Origin: Phascolarctobacterium faecium DSM 14760
GTDB taxonomy: Bacteria; Bacillota; Negativicutes; Acidaminococcales; Acidaminococcaceae
Assembly (NCBI RefSeq): GCF_003269275.1
Contig: NZ_QLTS01000002.1
Coordinates: forward strand, 204,452-268,451
Direction: 5' to 3'
DNA: 64,000 nucleotides
Part shown: piece after piece, positions 36,380-45,019 of the stretch
How positions within the stretch are numbered: position 1 is the stretch's first letter
Layout of the letters: each line of letters begins with the position of its first letter
Program-made: the position numbers and the translations under genes
Notes under the pieces: generated by a model
Told to the model about the DNA's origin: nothing
Database searches by the model: none
Seen by the model: the letters and a program-made list of their open reading frames with translations, nothing else

Positions 36380-37171
36380 ATGAGCCGTACACCCTTCGTT
36401 CCTGCTGAGCTTTTAAGCAAGCTCTGGCGGGCTGTAATCGAATTTGATATGCTGCAGGCAGGTGACAGGATCCTGATCGGACTTTCCGGCGGGAAGGACA
36501 GTATGTTTCTGACTGCCGCACTGGCCGAGATCCAAAAGTATGCCCCTGTGCCGTTTGAATTGGCCTGTTATACTGTTGACGCAATGTTCTCACCTGCTTT
36601 TCCCAAAGCAGATCTGGAAGCTTTCTGCGGATACTATGGTCTGAAACATTACAGCGAAAAGGTCGATGTCAACTCTGCCTGGCAGAATAAAGGCAATACG
36701 CCCTGCTTCACCTGTGCTTATTTCCGCCGTGCCGCTACCAACCGTATGGCACTGGAGCTTGGTTTTAACAAAGTGGCCCTGGCCCACCACCACGATGATG
36801 CCGTAGAGACCTTTTTGATGAACGTGCTCACCTCCGGTCAGCTGCGTACCTTTTTACCGATCACACCACTGTCCAGAACAGGTCTGACCGTACTGAGGCC
36901 GCTGCTGTATTACCGCGAAGCAGAAATCATCGACATGGTCAGGCAGCTTGACCTGCAGCCTCTGCGTAATCCCTGCCCTTACGACGGTCATACCAAACGC
37001 CAGGATATCAAAGAGCATATACGCGAACTGGAAAAGCTCAGCCCTGAAGTCTACGACCATCTGGCCGCCGCTATGCGCAATGCTCCCAATCAGGAGCTGT
37101 GGCCGGAACAGCTGAGTCAAAAACAGCTGGCCGATAAATTCCATAACTTTTGGCGTCAGAAAAGTAATTAA
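36380..37171 (+). CDS. TtcA-like ATP-dependent tRNA thiolation enzyme
   Basis: The 263-residue N-type ATP pyrophosphatase has a PP-loop (LIGLSGGKDSM, about 33-43), the mid-protein CFTC pair that could hold an Fe-S cluster, the HHHDDAVETFLMN motif typical of TtcA, and a C-terminal CPYDGHTKR. TtcA makes 2-thiocytidine-32 in tRNA; related paralogues have other tRNA sulfur roles. The first gene after the dispersed repeat; an AAGGAG site precedes the ATG. Confidence 0.88.
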   Translation: MSRTPFVPAELLSKLWRAVIEFDMLQAGDRILIGLSGGKDSMFLTAALAEIQKYAPVPFELACYTVDAMFSPAFPKADLEAFCGYYGLKHYSEKVDVNSAWQNKGNTPCFTCAYFRRAATNRMALELGFNKVALAHHHDDAVETFLMNVLTSGQLRTFLPITPLSRTGLTVLRPLLYYREAEIIDMVRQLDLQPLRNPCPYDGHTKRQDIKEHIRELEKLSPEVYDHLAAAMRNAPNQELWPEQLSQKQLADKFHNFWRQKSN

Positions 37172-37264
37172 AATAATCCGACTTAAGCTGCTGTCTGTGT
37201 TATCATTAAGACAGCAACAGTGATATTTGTATTTATCTGACGTTATATAAAAGGAGGAATCTTT

Positions 37265-37636
37265 ATGGATTTCCAGGAAATGTTTTTCAGTTTTGACGGC
37301 CGCCTGAACCGTAAGCCCTATATCCTGCGCTTTTTACTGCGTAATGCCATCATCTGGTGTCTGGGCTATCTGATCGGCAGTCTGTTTGCGCCAGACGGAA
37401 CGATGTTCCAGATACTGGCCTTTGCTTTGACCTTTATCGCCGCGCTCAGCTGCCTGTCGCTTTACGTCAGACGTCTGCATGACCTTGACCACGGCTCGCT
37501 CATGGTATTGCTGGCCTTCATTCCGCTGATCAGCTTTTTCTTTGCTGTCTACCTGATGTTCTTTCGCGGCACGATCGGTCCTAACAGCTACGGACCCGAT
37601 CCGCTGGCTGACGGGCGTGGTATCGACGCTTGGTAA
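37265..37636 (+). CDS. DUF805-family membrane protein
   Basis: The 123-residue protein begins with the family's FSFDGRLNRKPY motif and has three membrane helices, then RRLHDLDHGSL and the C-terminal GTIGPNSYGPDPL motif. The function of the family is not known. The ribosome site AGGAGG precedes the ATG. It ends at a strong hairpin that also faces the convergent YvrJ gene. Confidence 0.92.
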   Translation: MDFQEMFFSFDGRLNRKPYILRFLLRNAIIWCLGYLIGSLFAPDGTMFQILAFALTFIAALSCLSLYVRRLHDLDHGSLMVLLAFIPLISFFFAVYLMFFRGTIGPNSYGPDPLADGRGIDAW

Positions 37637-37651
37637 ACAATGATATAAAAT

Positions 37652-37684
37652 AAAAAGACGCAGCCTGAGCTGCGTCTTTTTTTA
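37652..37684. terminator. Bidirectional terminator between DUF805 and the YvrJ cluster
   Basis: AAAAAGACGCAGC and GCTGCGTCTTTTT pair around CTGA, with A/T runs at both ends. Confidence 0.92.
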
Positions 37685-37837
37685 TGCTGTTTTTCCGGCC
37701 GCAATAGTGCGGGCCAGGCTGTTGATACTGTCCGTCAGTCTGTCCAGTCTGCCTTCCATGCGCACCAGCAGATACCACGACAGGACCATTGGAAAACCAT
37801 AATTGGCGACCTGTGGCAGCAGCGTTTCCATATCCAT
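37682..37837 (-). CDS. YvrJ-family small membrane protein
   Basis: The 51-residue peptide (ATG 37837, stop 37682-37684) has one membrane helix (VANYGFPMVLSWYLLVRMEGR) and a short coiled tail (LDRLTDSINSLARTI). This is the YvrJ pattern. It overlaps the terminator at its 3' end. It is the last gene of the four-gene amidase cluster. Confidence 0.85.
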   Translation of the reverse strand: MDMETLLPQVANYGFPMVLSWYLLVRMEGRLDRLTDSINSLARTIAAGKTA

Positions 37838-37838
37838 C

Positions 37839-38051
37839 TTATGCTAAAACATTGACTTCCGTAGTGCGCACACGGGCTTCAACAGCTTCAGTCAGACCGA
37901 TACCGTCCGCTGCAAAAATATCGGCAGCAATGACTGTCTCCATCGCTGTTTTTGCTTCGTCAGCAGTAACATCATCGCGGGGATCGGTCACGCTGAAGAC
38001 TTTTTTGCTGCCATCGGCTTTTTTAAATACCAATTGTAAAACTTTTTCCAT
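37839..38051 (-). CDS. DUF2922-family protein
   Basis: The 70-residue protein has the family pattern (LQLVFKKADGSKKVFSVTDPRDD then AAMETVIAADIFAADG in shorter form, about residues 5-50). Function unknown. It lies between DUF1659 and YvrJ genes, one base from the latter, so co-translation is likely. DUF2922 and DUF1659 often occur as a pair in Firmicutes. Confidence 0.88.
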   Translation of the reverse strand: MEKVLQLVFKKADGSKKVFSVTDPRDDVTADEAKTAMETVIAADIFAADGIGLTEAVEARVRTTEVNVLA

Positions 38052-38101
38052 TCATTCCAGCTCCTTTCTAATAAATATACGTTCTGTACCTGTGCCCGCT
38101 T

Positions 38102-38323
38102 TTATTGAGCAAGCTCGGCTTTTTCAGTCACAACAACGCCCATCAGTTCATGACTGATAAGAGTGCCAAGAGCAGCAGCAGCCTGCATGATAGCAGCAGG
38201 TTCTGCTTCCGGACGTACGCCGGCATAATTATGACCTTTAGTTTTTGCAGCCCCCTGACTGTTAACGCCGTCTTCGACATTCAGCGTCAGGGTCTGTTTG
38301 GTAACAGTTTTAGTGATCGCCAT
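38102..38323 (-). CDS. DUF1659-family protein
   Basis: The 73-residue protein begins MAITKTVTKQTLTLNV and continues as a short beta-rich sequence typical of DUF1659. The ATG at 38323 is set by a perfect AAAGGAGGTG site, inside which the amidase stop codon (TGA) lies, so translation is coupled. The function is unknown. Confidence 0.87.
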   Translation of the reverse strand: MAITKTVTKQTLTLNVEDGVNSQGAAKTKGHNYAGVRPEAEPAAIMQAAAALGTLISHELMGVVVTEKAELAQ

Positions 38324-38328
38324 TTCTT

Positions 38329-38898
38329 TCACCTCCTTTGTCTTAAAATTTCGCTGAGATACCACAAGGCTTTACCACGGATAACATACCCGCCCGGTTT
38401 CAGAACGCTGTCCAGCGGCAGGTCAGGCAGATACCACAGATCCCAGCGCAGCTGCGGATCGCCGCTGTGCGGTCCGTAACCGTCAAACAAGGCCGCTTCG
38501 CAATGAGTCGTCACTGTCAGGACATTGATCTCCAACTCCAAACAGGCCGTCAATACCGCAACGGCTTTAGCCAGTGTTTCTATCTGCACTACTGTCGGCG
38601 GCTCGCCGCCAAAATCAGTATCCCAGCCGCTGCAGGCCTGCGCCTCGGAAGCGCAGCACAGCGCGATGCCGATACTGCCCGTATTACGGTGCCAGGTATG
38701 CTCCTTCACTTCTGTAAATGTTTTGCAAGTCAGATACATCTCACCGCCGGGGCCGATGTTCAGGTGATAATCATCATAAACATCTTCGTAGTGACCTGCC
38801 GTCCAGTGCAGATAAAGCCTGCTGATCCTGCCCTTAGCCTGCATGGCCAAAGCAGCCAGCTCACGGTTTGTAACAGTTTGCGGATTGACAACGATCAT
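38329..38898 (-). CDS. N-acetylmuramoyl-L-alanine amidase / PGRP-like protein
   Basis: The 189-residue protein has the amidase_2/PGRP fold: LYLHWTAGHYEDV with the first zinc histidine, HTWHRNTGSIGIAL with the second, and the late HSGDPQLRWD segment in place of the third ligand region. There is no signal peptide. ATG 38898 is chosen (AAAGG upstream) because homology starts at MIVVNPQTV. It leads a coupled cluster with DUF1659, DUF2922 and YvrJ. A cell-wall role or phage origin is possible. Confidence 0.85.
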   Translation of the reverse strand: MIVVNPQTVTNRELAALAMQAKGRISRLYLHWTAGHYEDVYDDYHLNIGPGGEMYLTCKTFTEVKEHTWHRNTGSIGIALCCASEAQACSGWDTDFGGEPPTVVQIETLAKAVAVLTACLELEINVLTVTTHCEAALFDGYGPHSGDPQLRWDLWYLPDLPLDSVLKPGGYVIRGKALWYLSEILRQRR

Positions 38899-39254
38899 TT
38901 TTTCACGACCTTTCAGCCCTGTAGTCGCAGCCGCTGCAAAAAAACGGAACCGTGCCAAAGAACCCGGCCTCAGTTCCGCTTTCAAGTGCCGTCGCTGACT
39001 AAAGGTGTGACGATTCTTTTCTTGCTCTCTCTTTTTCTTGTTTTTCTCTCTCCTTCTTTTCTGGCGCTCTTAAAAACCTCCTTTGATTTGGGTTTTATCC
39101 TTTTATACAACACCTTATTTATACCGCTTTTATCATTTGACTTTGTTGGTATTTGTTTTATTAAAATTAATATTATATAATAAATATATATAATGTTTTA
39201 CTCTTTAAAACAACAGGTATCAACAAACCATAACCTGGGAAAGCTGGTTTCTTA
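38899..39254. other. Gene-free region with a pyrimidine-rich tract
   Basis: 39012-39060 is almost pure C/T on the plus strand (purine on minus). An AAAGGAGG ribosome-like site on the minus strand near 39075 has no start codon behind it. TATAAT near 39190 may be the -10 of the hybrid kinase gene. I see no RNA gene here. Confidence 0.5.
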
Positions 39255-42080
39255 ATGGATCACCTGCGCTCAATTTTCCAAAAGAACAAAAATCTGCTCG
39301 TTTTCTGCTGCTGCCTGTTCTTGCTGCTTTACCCTTTCAGCGCCGCTGCCACTGGCATGCGCCCTCATCCCATCAGGGTCGGCTACACCGACAGCCCCGG
39401 TTTTATCGAAAAAACCGCAGCCGGAACCGTCGACGGATACGGCGTTGCATATCTCAACGAAATCTCGCACTATACCGGCTGGCGTTATGAATATGTTTAT
39501 GCCACCTGGCAGGAATGTCTGGAGCGTTTAGCCAAAGGCGAGCTTGATCTTTTAGGCATGGCCCAGTACACGCCTGAGCGTGCCGCCAGCTACGAATTTG
39601 CCTCGCTGCCCAGCGGCGTCGAATACATGGTCATGTACGTGCGCAATGACGATAACGAAGTTTACTATAACGATTACCAGAGCTTCAACGGTCTGCGGAT
39701 CGGCGTTCTCAAGGGTAACTTCCAGACAGAAATTTTAAGCGATGTTGCCCGTAAAAATACATTTACCTATCAGCCTGTACTTTTTGATTCCAGCAAAGCT
39801 ATGGTCGAAGCGCTGCAAAATAAACAGATCGATGCCGTAGTTACCGGCAGCATGCCTTTATATAAAGATCTGCGGTTAGTGGCCCGCTTTCAGGCCGACC
39901 CGATCTATTTTATTACGACAAAAGGCAATAAAGCCGTCCTGCAGCGTCTAAACGATGCTTTAATGAACATTCACGCCAATACGCCTGAATTTGAAAATAC
40001 AACTTATGCCACCTATTACGAACAAAGCTCCCTGCTGACGCAGCCGCTGCTTACCAAAAAAGAACGAGACTTCCTGGCGCACCGCGGGCCGATCACCATC
40101 GGTTTTCTCCCTAACGACGAACCGCTTTCAGCATTCAGTTCCGAAACTAATCTGCCGGCAGGTATCCTGCCCGGAATAGCCAAAGAGCTGGGACGCTTAT
40201 CCGGTGCCCAGGTCATTTTAAAGCTGCTGCCGGCCGGTGCCCGCCTGGACCAGAGCCTGCAGAAAGAAGGTTTTGACCTGATCGCCGGGATCACGGATTA
40301 CGAGCCTTACCGAAACAACATTTCTATCCGGCTTTCCAAGCCCTTCTTTCAGGGGCGCGTTATGGCTGTCGCCAATAAAAATAATTTTATCGACATCACC
40401 AAACCCCAGAAGGTAGCTTTGCCATTTAATTATATTGCCTATAAAAATCTCATTTTAAATACCTATCCCCATTTTTCCATTATCAATAAAGCCAATACCA
40501 GAGACTGCCTGATGGCAGTAGCGGACGGAGAGGCCGACATTGCTCTGCAGAACAGCCATATCATCAGCTATCATCTGCAAAATCCCCGCTTTACCGATTT
40601 AAAGATTTTATCTTTATTTAATTTCCCCGATAATCTCTGTCTGGCAGCAGCTAATAATGCCGACGGCAACCAGCTGCTGACTATTTTCAACAAATGTATC
40701 GACACGCTGAATCCAAAAACGCTGGATAACATAGTGATGTACGAGACCGTACAATCGCCTTACCAGCCTTTACTGTCTGATCTGGCCTATAAATACAACT
40801 ATCTGATCGCTGCTTTGCTGGCCGTGCTGATCATTCTTTTTACCGCCTGGCTTTATTTCACTTTGCAGCGGCAAAAATATCTGGAACTGCTGGAAGCTAA
40901 AAATCTGGAGCTGGAAACTGCTGCCAAACAGGCGCTGGCCGCCAGTGAAGCTAAAAGCAGCTTTCTGTCGCGAATGAGCCACGAAATCCGTACGCCGCTC
41001 AACGCCATCCTGGGCTTTACCAGACTGGCCCTGCAGCCGGAAAAACAAAGCCGCCGCAATGAATATCTGCAGAAAATCAGCTATTCGTCCGAGCTGCTTT
41101 TAGGTATCGTCAACGATGTTCTCGATATGTCCGCGATCGAAAACCAAAAACTCAAGCTGGACAATTCTCCCTTTAAACTTTCTCAAGTACTGCGTGAACT
41201 CCAGGGCCTTTACAGCATCCAATGCCGCGAAAAAAATATCAGTTTCAACCTGAACAGCGAAGCCTTCAAACACGATATCCTGCTCGGCGACAGCCTGCGT
41301 CTGCAGCAGATTTTAAGCAATCTGCTGTCAAACGCCGTCAAATTCACTGCCGCAGGCGGACAGATCACGCTTGACATCACTCAGCATCAGGCCGACAGCG
41401 CTGATCAGACTGTCCTGACAATGGTCGTTACAGATACCGGCTGCGGTATGTCGGAACAAATGCTCGCTCAGGTCTTCCAGCCCTTTGAGCAGGAAGACGG
41501 CAGCACCGCCAGAAAATACGGCGGCAGCGGCCTTGGACTTTCTATCGTCAAATATTTAGTTGAATTGATGGGCGGCAGCATCAGCGTCAACAGTGCCAAA
41601 GGGAAAGGCAGTACGTTCACCGTACAGCTGACACTGCCTTACGCCGAAGAACTTGCTGAAAAAGACAGCACAACGGCTGAACAAAACCTGCATGGTCTGC
41701 ATCTGCTGCTGGCTGAAGATAATCCTCTCAATCAGGAGCTGTGTCTGGAGCTTTTAAAAAGCCGCGGCATCAGCAGCGACTGCGCCGTCAACGGCAAAGA
41801 AGCACTGGAACTGTTTACAAACAGCGCCCCCGGCACCTATGCTCTGATCCTGATGGATATTCAGATGCCGGTCCTGGACGGTTATCAGACGACGCAGGCG
41901 ATCCGCAGCAGTACGCACCCGCAGGCACAGACGATCCCGATCATCTCGCTTTCGGCAGATGCTTTTACAGAAGATATCAGACGCGCTTACGCCAGCAGCA
42001 TGAACGACCATGTCAGTAAACCCATCGTTCCTGAAGAGTTATTTGCTGCGATCACCCGCGTCCTTAAAACACTTAACTAA
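39255..42080 (+). CDS. BvgS-like hybrid sensor histidine kinase
   Basis: This 941-residue membrane sensor has a signal anchor (NLLVFCCCLFLLLYPF), two tandem periplasmic solute-binding (SBP_bac_3) domains (about 35-265 and 275-505), a second membrane helix (about 515-535), then HisKA (SRMSHEIRTPLNAILGF), HATPase (DTGCGMSEQ, GGSGLGLSIVKYLVELMGG) and a C-terminal receiver (LILMDIQMPVLDGY). It lacks a C-terminal Hpt domain, so an outside phosphotransfer protein is needed. The ligand is probably an amino acid or similar. No partner regulator is adjacent. Confidence 0.94.
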   Translation: MDHLRSIFQKNKNLLVFCCCLFLLLYPFSAAATGMRPHPIRVGYTDSPGFIEKTAAGTVDGYGVAYLNEISHYTGWRYEYVYATWQECLERLAKGELDLLGMAQYTPERAASYEFASLPSGVEYMVMYVRNDDNEVYYNDYQSFNGLRIGVLKGNFQTEILSDVARKNTFTYQPVLFDSSKAMVEALQNKQIDAVVTGSMPLYKDLRLVARFQADPIYFITTKGNKAVLQRLNDALMNIHANTPEFENTTYATYYEQSSLLTQPLLTKKERDFLAHRGPITIGFLPNDEPLSAFSSETNLPAGILPGIAKELGRLSGAQVILKLLPAGARLDQSLQKEGFDLIAGITDYEPYRNNISIRLSKPFFQGRVMAVANKNNFIDITKPQKVALPFNYIAYKNLILNTYPHFSIINKANTRDCLMAVADGEADIALQNSHIISYHLQNPRFTDLKILSLFNFPDNLCLAAANNADGNQLLTIFNKCIDTLNPKTLDNIVMYETVQSPYQPLLSDLAYKYNYLIAALLAVLIILFTAWLYFTLQRQKYLELLEAKNLELETAAKQALAASEAKSSFLSRMSHEIRTPLNAILGFTRLALQPEKQSRRNEYLQKISYSSELLLGIVNDVLDMSAIENQKLKLDNSPFKLSQVLRELQGLYSIQCREKNISFNLNSEAFKHDILLGDSLRLQQILSNLLSNAVKFTAAGGQITLDITQHQADSADQTVLTMVVTDTGCGMSEQMLAQVFQPFEQEDGSTARKYGGSGLGLSIVKYLVELMGGSISVNSAKGKGSTFTVQLTLPYAEELAEKDSTTAEQNLHGLHLLLAEDNPLNQELCLELLKSRGISSDCAVNGKEALELFTNSAPGTYALILMDIQMPVLDGYQTTQAIRSSTHPQAQTIPIISLSADAFTEDIRRAYASSMNDHVSKPIVPEELFAAITRVLKTLN

Positions 42081-42082
42081 AA

Positions 42083-42122
42083 AGAAAACGCTCAGAGCCT
42101 AAGCCCTGAGCGTTTTTATTTT
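42083..42122. terminator. Terminator between the hybrid kinase gene and map
   Basis: AACGCTCAG and CTGAGCGTT pair around AGCCTAAGCC and are followed by TTTATTTTT; it faces both convergent genes. Confidence 0.88.
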
Positions 42123-42136
42123 TAAACAGCACTACC

Positions 42137-42997
42137 TCAATAAGTCAGCACTTCGTTGCCGGTTTCCGTAATCAGCACCGTATATTCCCACTGAGCACTC
42201 ATGCCGCCGTCCTGAGTATAAACAGTCCAGTCATTGCCGGCATCAACATAAACCTCGCGCTTCCCGGTATTGATCATCGGCTCGATCGTAAAGATCATGC
42301 CCGGTACCAGCAGCATTCCTGTCTTGCGTTTGCCCACATGGCAGATGAAAGGTTCCTCATGGAAATCGATACCCACACCATGACCGCCGAATTCAGTGAC
42401 GACAGAATAACCATGCTTATGAGCAAAACCGGACACGGCTGCGCCGATATCGCCGACAAAGCTCCACGGCTGTGCTGCCTCAAGCCCGCGGCGCAGGCAC
42501 TCTTTAGTGATCGCTACCAGATCCTGTTTCTTTTTATCGACTTTGCCGATCATAAACATTCTGGAAGCATCGGCATAGTAGCCGTTATAAATAGTTGAAA
42601 CATCGACATTAACGATATCGCCGCTTTTCAAAACGTCCTGTGCCGACGGTATTCCGTGGCAAACCTGATCGTTGATCGAGGTACAGACACTTTTAGGAAA
42701 TCCGCAGAAATTGAGCGGTGCCGGGATTGCACCATGACTAACGGTATATTCGTGTACGATAGTATTGATCTCTTCCGTTGTCATGCCTGTTTTGATATTT
42801 TTTTCTACTTCGTCCAAAACTGCCGTATTGATCTTACAGGCCTCTCGAATACCTGCGATCTGTTCCGGCGTTTTGATCATCTCCCGGTCAGGCACTTCGT
42901 GACCGGCCTTGCGGTACAATTCGATTTTAGCGTCTATTTCGCTGTGACAGTCGGCATAAGCTTTGCCGCTGCCGCACCAGCATAAATCAGTTGTCAT
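42137..42997 (-). CDS. map: Methionine aminopeptidase with N-terminal SEC-C zinc motif
   Basis: Type I Map removes N-terminal methionine. The 286-residue protein begins with a SEC-C motif (CWCGSGKAYADCH) followed by the catalytic domain: VDVSTIYNGYYADASRMF (metal aspartates), GHGVGIDFHEEPF, and the glutamates in TIEPMINTG. The ATG at 42997 with GAGGAG is preferred to the upstream start at 43105. The SEC-C form is common in clostridia and Negativicutes. Confidence 0.96.
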   Translation of the reverse strand: MTTDLCWCGSGKAYADCHSEIDAKIELYRKAGHEVPDREMIKTPEQIAGIREACKINTAVLDEVEKNIKTGMTTEEINTIVHEYTVSHGAIPAPLNFCGFPKSVCTSINDQVCHGIPSAQDVLKSGDIVNVDVSTIYNGYYADASRMFMIGKVDKKKQDLVAITKECLRRGLEAAQPWSFVGDIGAAVSGFAHKHGYSVVTEFGGHGVGIDFHEEPFICHVGKRKTGMLLVPGMIFTIEPMINTGKREVYVDAGNDWTVYTQDGGMSAQWEYTVLITETGNEVLTY

Positions 42998-43256
42998 AAC
43001 TTCACTCCTCTTCCATAAAGAACTATAACCATTATCACAGACGTGCCCTGCTTCCTGCCTGCTGTAAACTGTAAGAGCAGGCTGTTTGTGACTGCAGGTC
43101 AGCATCAGGCGAGATCATTGCCGCACCTGCAGCTTAAATTCCCGTCGCTTTACGATATTGTCATTATACCATATCCATCTAATTTTCTCATATCAAATTC
43201 AGGTATTTTATGATAAAATAAACTTAGTTTTTTGCGAAAGGAAGTAACCTCTGACA

Positions 43257-43913
43257 ATGGAAGCACTTTATTCTAATTTTTTCGATTACATCCTGCACTT
43301 TGACCGCTACCTGCCTCTCGTCATGGAGCAATACGGTCACTGGATCTACGCGATCCTCTTTACGATCGTTTTCTGCGAGACCGGACTTGTTGTGACTCCC
43401 TTTCTGCCCGGCGATTCACTGCTTTTTGCCTGCGGCGCCCTGGCAGCTACAGCAGGCGGCCTTGACCTGACGACGCTCGTGATCATCTTTCTGGTTTCCG
43501 CAATTTTAGGTGACGCCTGCAATTACATGATCGGCGAAGAATTCGGGCACCGGATCCTGCGGAATTATCCGAAACTCATCAAACCACAGCATATCCAGAA
43601 GGCTGAAGCCTTTTATGCCAAACATGGCCATAAAGCGATCTTCCTGGCCCGCTTTGCCCCTATCGTCCGTACGCTGGCGCCTTTCGTAGCCGGCATCGGC
43701 AGTATGCATTACCGTACTTTTGCTATCTATAATGTGACCGGTGCTGTGACCTGGGTCTTTTTATTCGTCGGCGGCGGTTATCTGTTCGGCAATATGCCCT
43801 GGGTCAAAAACAATTTTTCCCATGTTACGCTGGGCATCATTATTTTCTCCCTGCTGCCGATTTTTTACGAAACACACCTTAAAGGCTGGCTGGCCAAACG
43901 GAAAAACAAGTAA
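43257..43913 (+). CDS. DedA-family membrane protein
   Basis: The 218-residue protein has the DedA/SNARE-associated fold: EQYGHWIYAILFTIVFCETG, the GDSLLFACG motif, FGHRILRNYPKLI, and the signature FARFAPIVRTLAPFVAGIGSM with its conserved arginines. DedA proteins are undecaprenyl-phosphate or phospholipid transporters (flippases). Its end is 15 bp before the aldolase gene, so an operon is likely. Confidence 0.94.
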   Translation: MEALYSNFFDYILHFDRYLPLVMEQYGHWIYAILFTIVFCETGLVVTPFLPGDSLLFACGALAATAGGLDLTTLVIIFLVSAILGDACNYMIGEEFGHRILRNYPKLIKPQHIQKAEAFYAKHGHKAIFLARFAPIVRTLAPFVAGIGSMHYRTFAIYNVTGAVTWVFLFVGGGYLFGNMPWVKNNFSHVTLGIIIFSLLPIFYETHLKGWLAKRKNK

Positions 43914-43928
43914 AGGAAGTGGCGCGTT

Positions 43929-44963
43929 ATGTATTATTTTACCAGCGACTACACAGAAGGCTGCACTCCTGAAATACTGGAAGCACTGGCAGCAACTAAT
44001 TTTGAACAGACCGGCGGTTACGGGATCGACCCATACTGTGAAACAGCAGCCCTGCTGATCAAAAAAGAATGCGGCCGCAGCGATATCGACGTACATTTTA
44101 TGACAGGCGGCACGCAAACCAACCTGACGATCATCTGCGCAGCACTGCGCCCCTTCCACGGCGTTTACGGTACTGTACAGAGCCATATCAACACGCACGA
44201 AGCCGGCGCGATCGAACGAACCGGCCATAAGGTAATCGACCTGCCGACATCTGACGGCAAAATCACAGCTGCCATGATCAGACAGCAGCACGAGCTGTAT
44301 TTAGGCGACCCCAGCCGCGAACATCTGGTCCAGCCCAAAATGGTCTATATCTCACAGCCGACAGAGATCGGTTCCCTGTACCACAAAGAAGAGCTGGAAG
44401 CGCTGTATGCCGTCTGCCGGCATTACGGACTTTATCTTTTTATCGACGGGGCCCGTCTGGGCTACGGCCTGACAGCTCCTGACAATGACCTGACACTGGC
44501 GGATATCACAAACAACTGCGATGTCTTCTGCATCGGCGGCACCAAATGCGGCGCGCTTTTCGGCGAAGCGGCAGTTATCATCAATCCGGCTCTAAAAGAC
44601 GATTTCCGCACGATCATGAAGCAGGGCGGCGCTGTACTGGCCAAAGGACGCCTGCTGGGCCTGCAATTTGAAACTCTTTTTACAGACGGACTTTATTATA
44701 AGATCTGCCGTCATGGCGTTGAACTGGCTCTGCAGATCAAAGCAGCTGTCCAGGAACGCGGCCTGGGCTTTGTGACCGATTCCACAACAAACCAGCAGTT
44801 CATCATTTTCCCGCAGGCAATGTACGACGAACTGAGTAAACAGTTTGCCCTTGCACCCTGGGAATACATGGACGACGGCAGGATCGCCGCCCGTATCTGC
44901 ACCAGCTGGGCCACAGACCCACCTCAGGTCGACAGACTCTGCAACATGATCAAAGCACTTTAA
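43929..44963 (+). CDS. Threonine aldolase (low-specificity beta-eliminating lyase family)
   Basis: This PLP enzyme splits threonine (and allo-threonine) into glycine and acetaldehyde. The 344-residue protein has the family landmarks: FTSDYTEGCTPEILEAL, the aldehyde-binding THEAGAIERTGHK, the aspartate in LFIDGARLGYGL, and the PLP lysine in CIGGTKCGALFGEA (about residue 205). Substrate stereochemistry cannot be set by eye. It is followed by a strong terminator. Confidence 0.93.
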   Translation: MYYFTSDYTEGCTPEILEALAATNFEQTGGYGIDPYCETAALLIKKECGRSDIDVHFMTGGTQTNLTIICAALRPFHGVYGTVQSHINTHEAGAIERTGHKVIDLPTSDGKITAAMIRQQHELYLGDPSREHLVQPKMVYISQPTEIGSLYHKEELEALYAVCRHYGLYLFIDGARLGYGLTAPDNDLTLADITNNCDVFCIGGTKCGALFGEAAVIINPALKDDFRTIMKQGGAVLAKGRLLGLQFETLFTDGLYYKICRHGVELALQIKAAVQERGLGFVTDSTTNQQFIIFPQAMYDELSKQFALAPWEYMDDGRIAARICTSWATDPPQVDRLCNMIKAL

Positions 44964-44980
44964 GACAAGCTTATAAACAA

Positions 44981-45019
44981 AATGACCCGTACGGATTTTA
45001 TCGTACGGGTCATTTTTTA
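44981..45019. terminator. Bidirectional terminator between the aldolase and c-di-GMP enzyme genes
   Basis: AATGACCCGTACG and CGTACGGGTCATT form a perfect stem with a T-run. The stem ends inside the last codons of the convergent gene. Confidence 0.92.

Noticed and set aside
37682..38898. Prophage assignment for the amidase cluster
   Set aside because: No capsid, tail, integrase or attachment sites are present, and flanking genes are ordinary. A relic cannot be excluded, but it is not supported.
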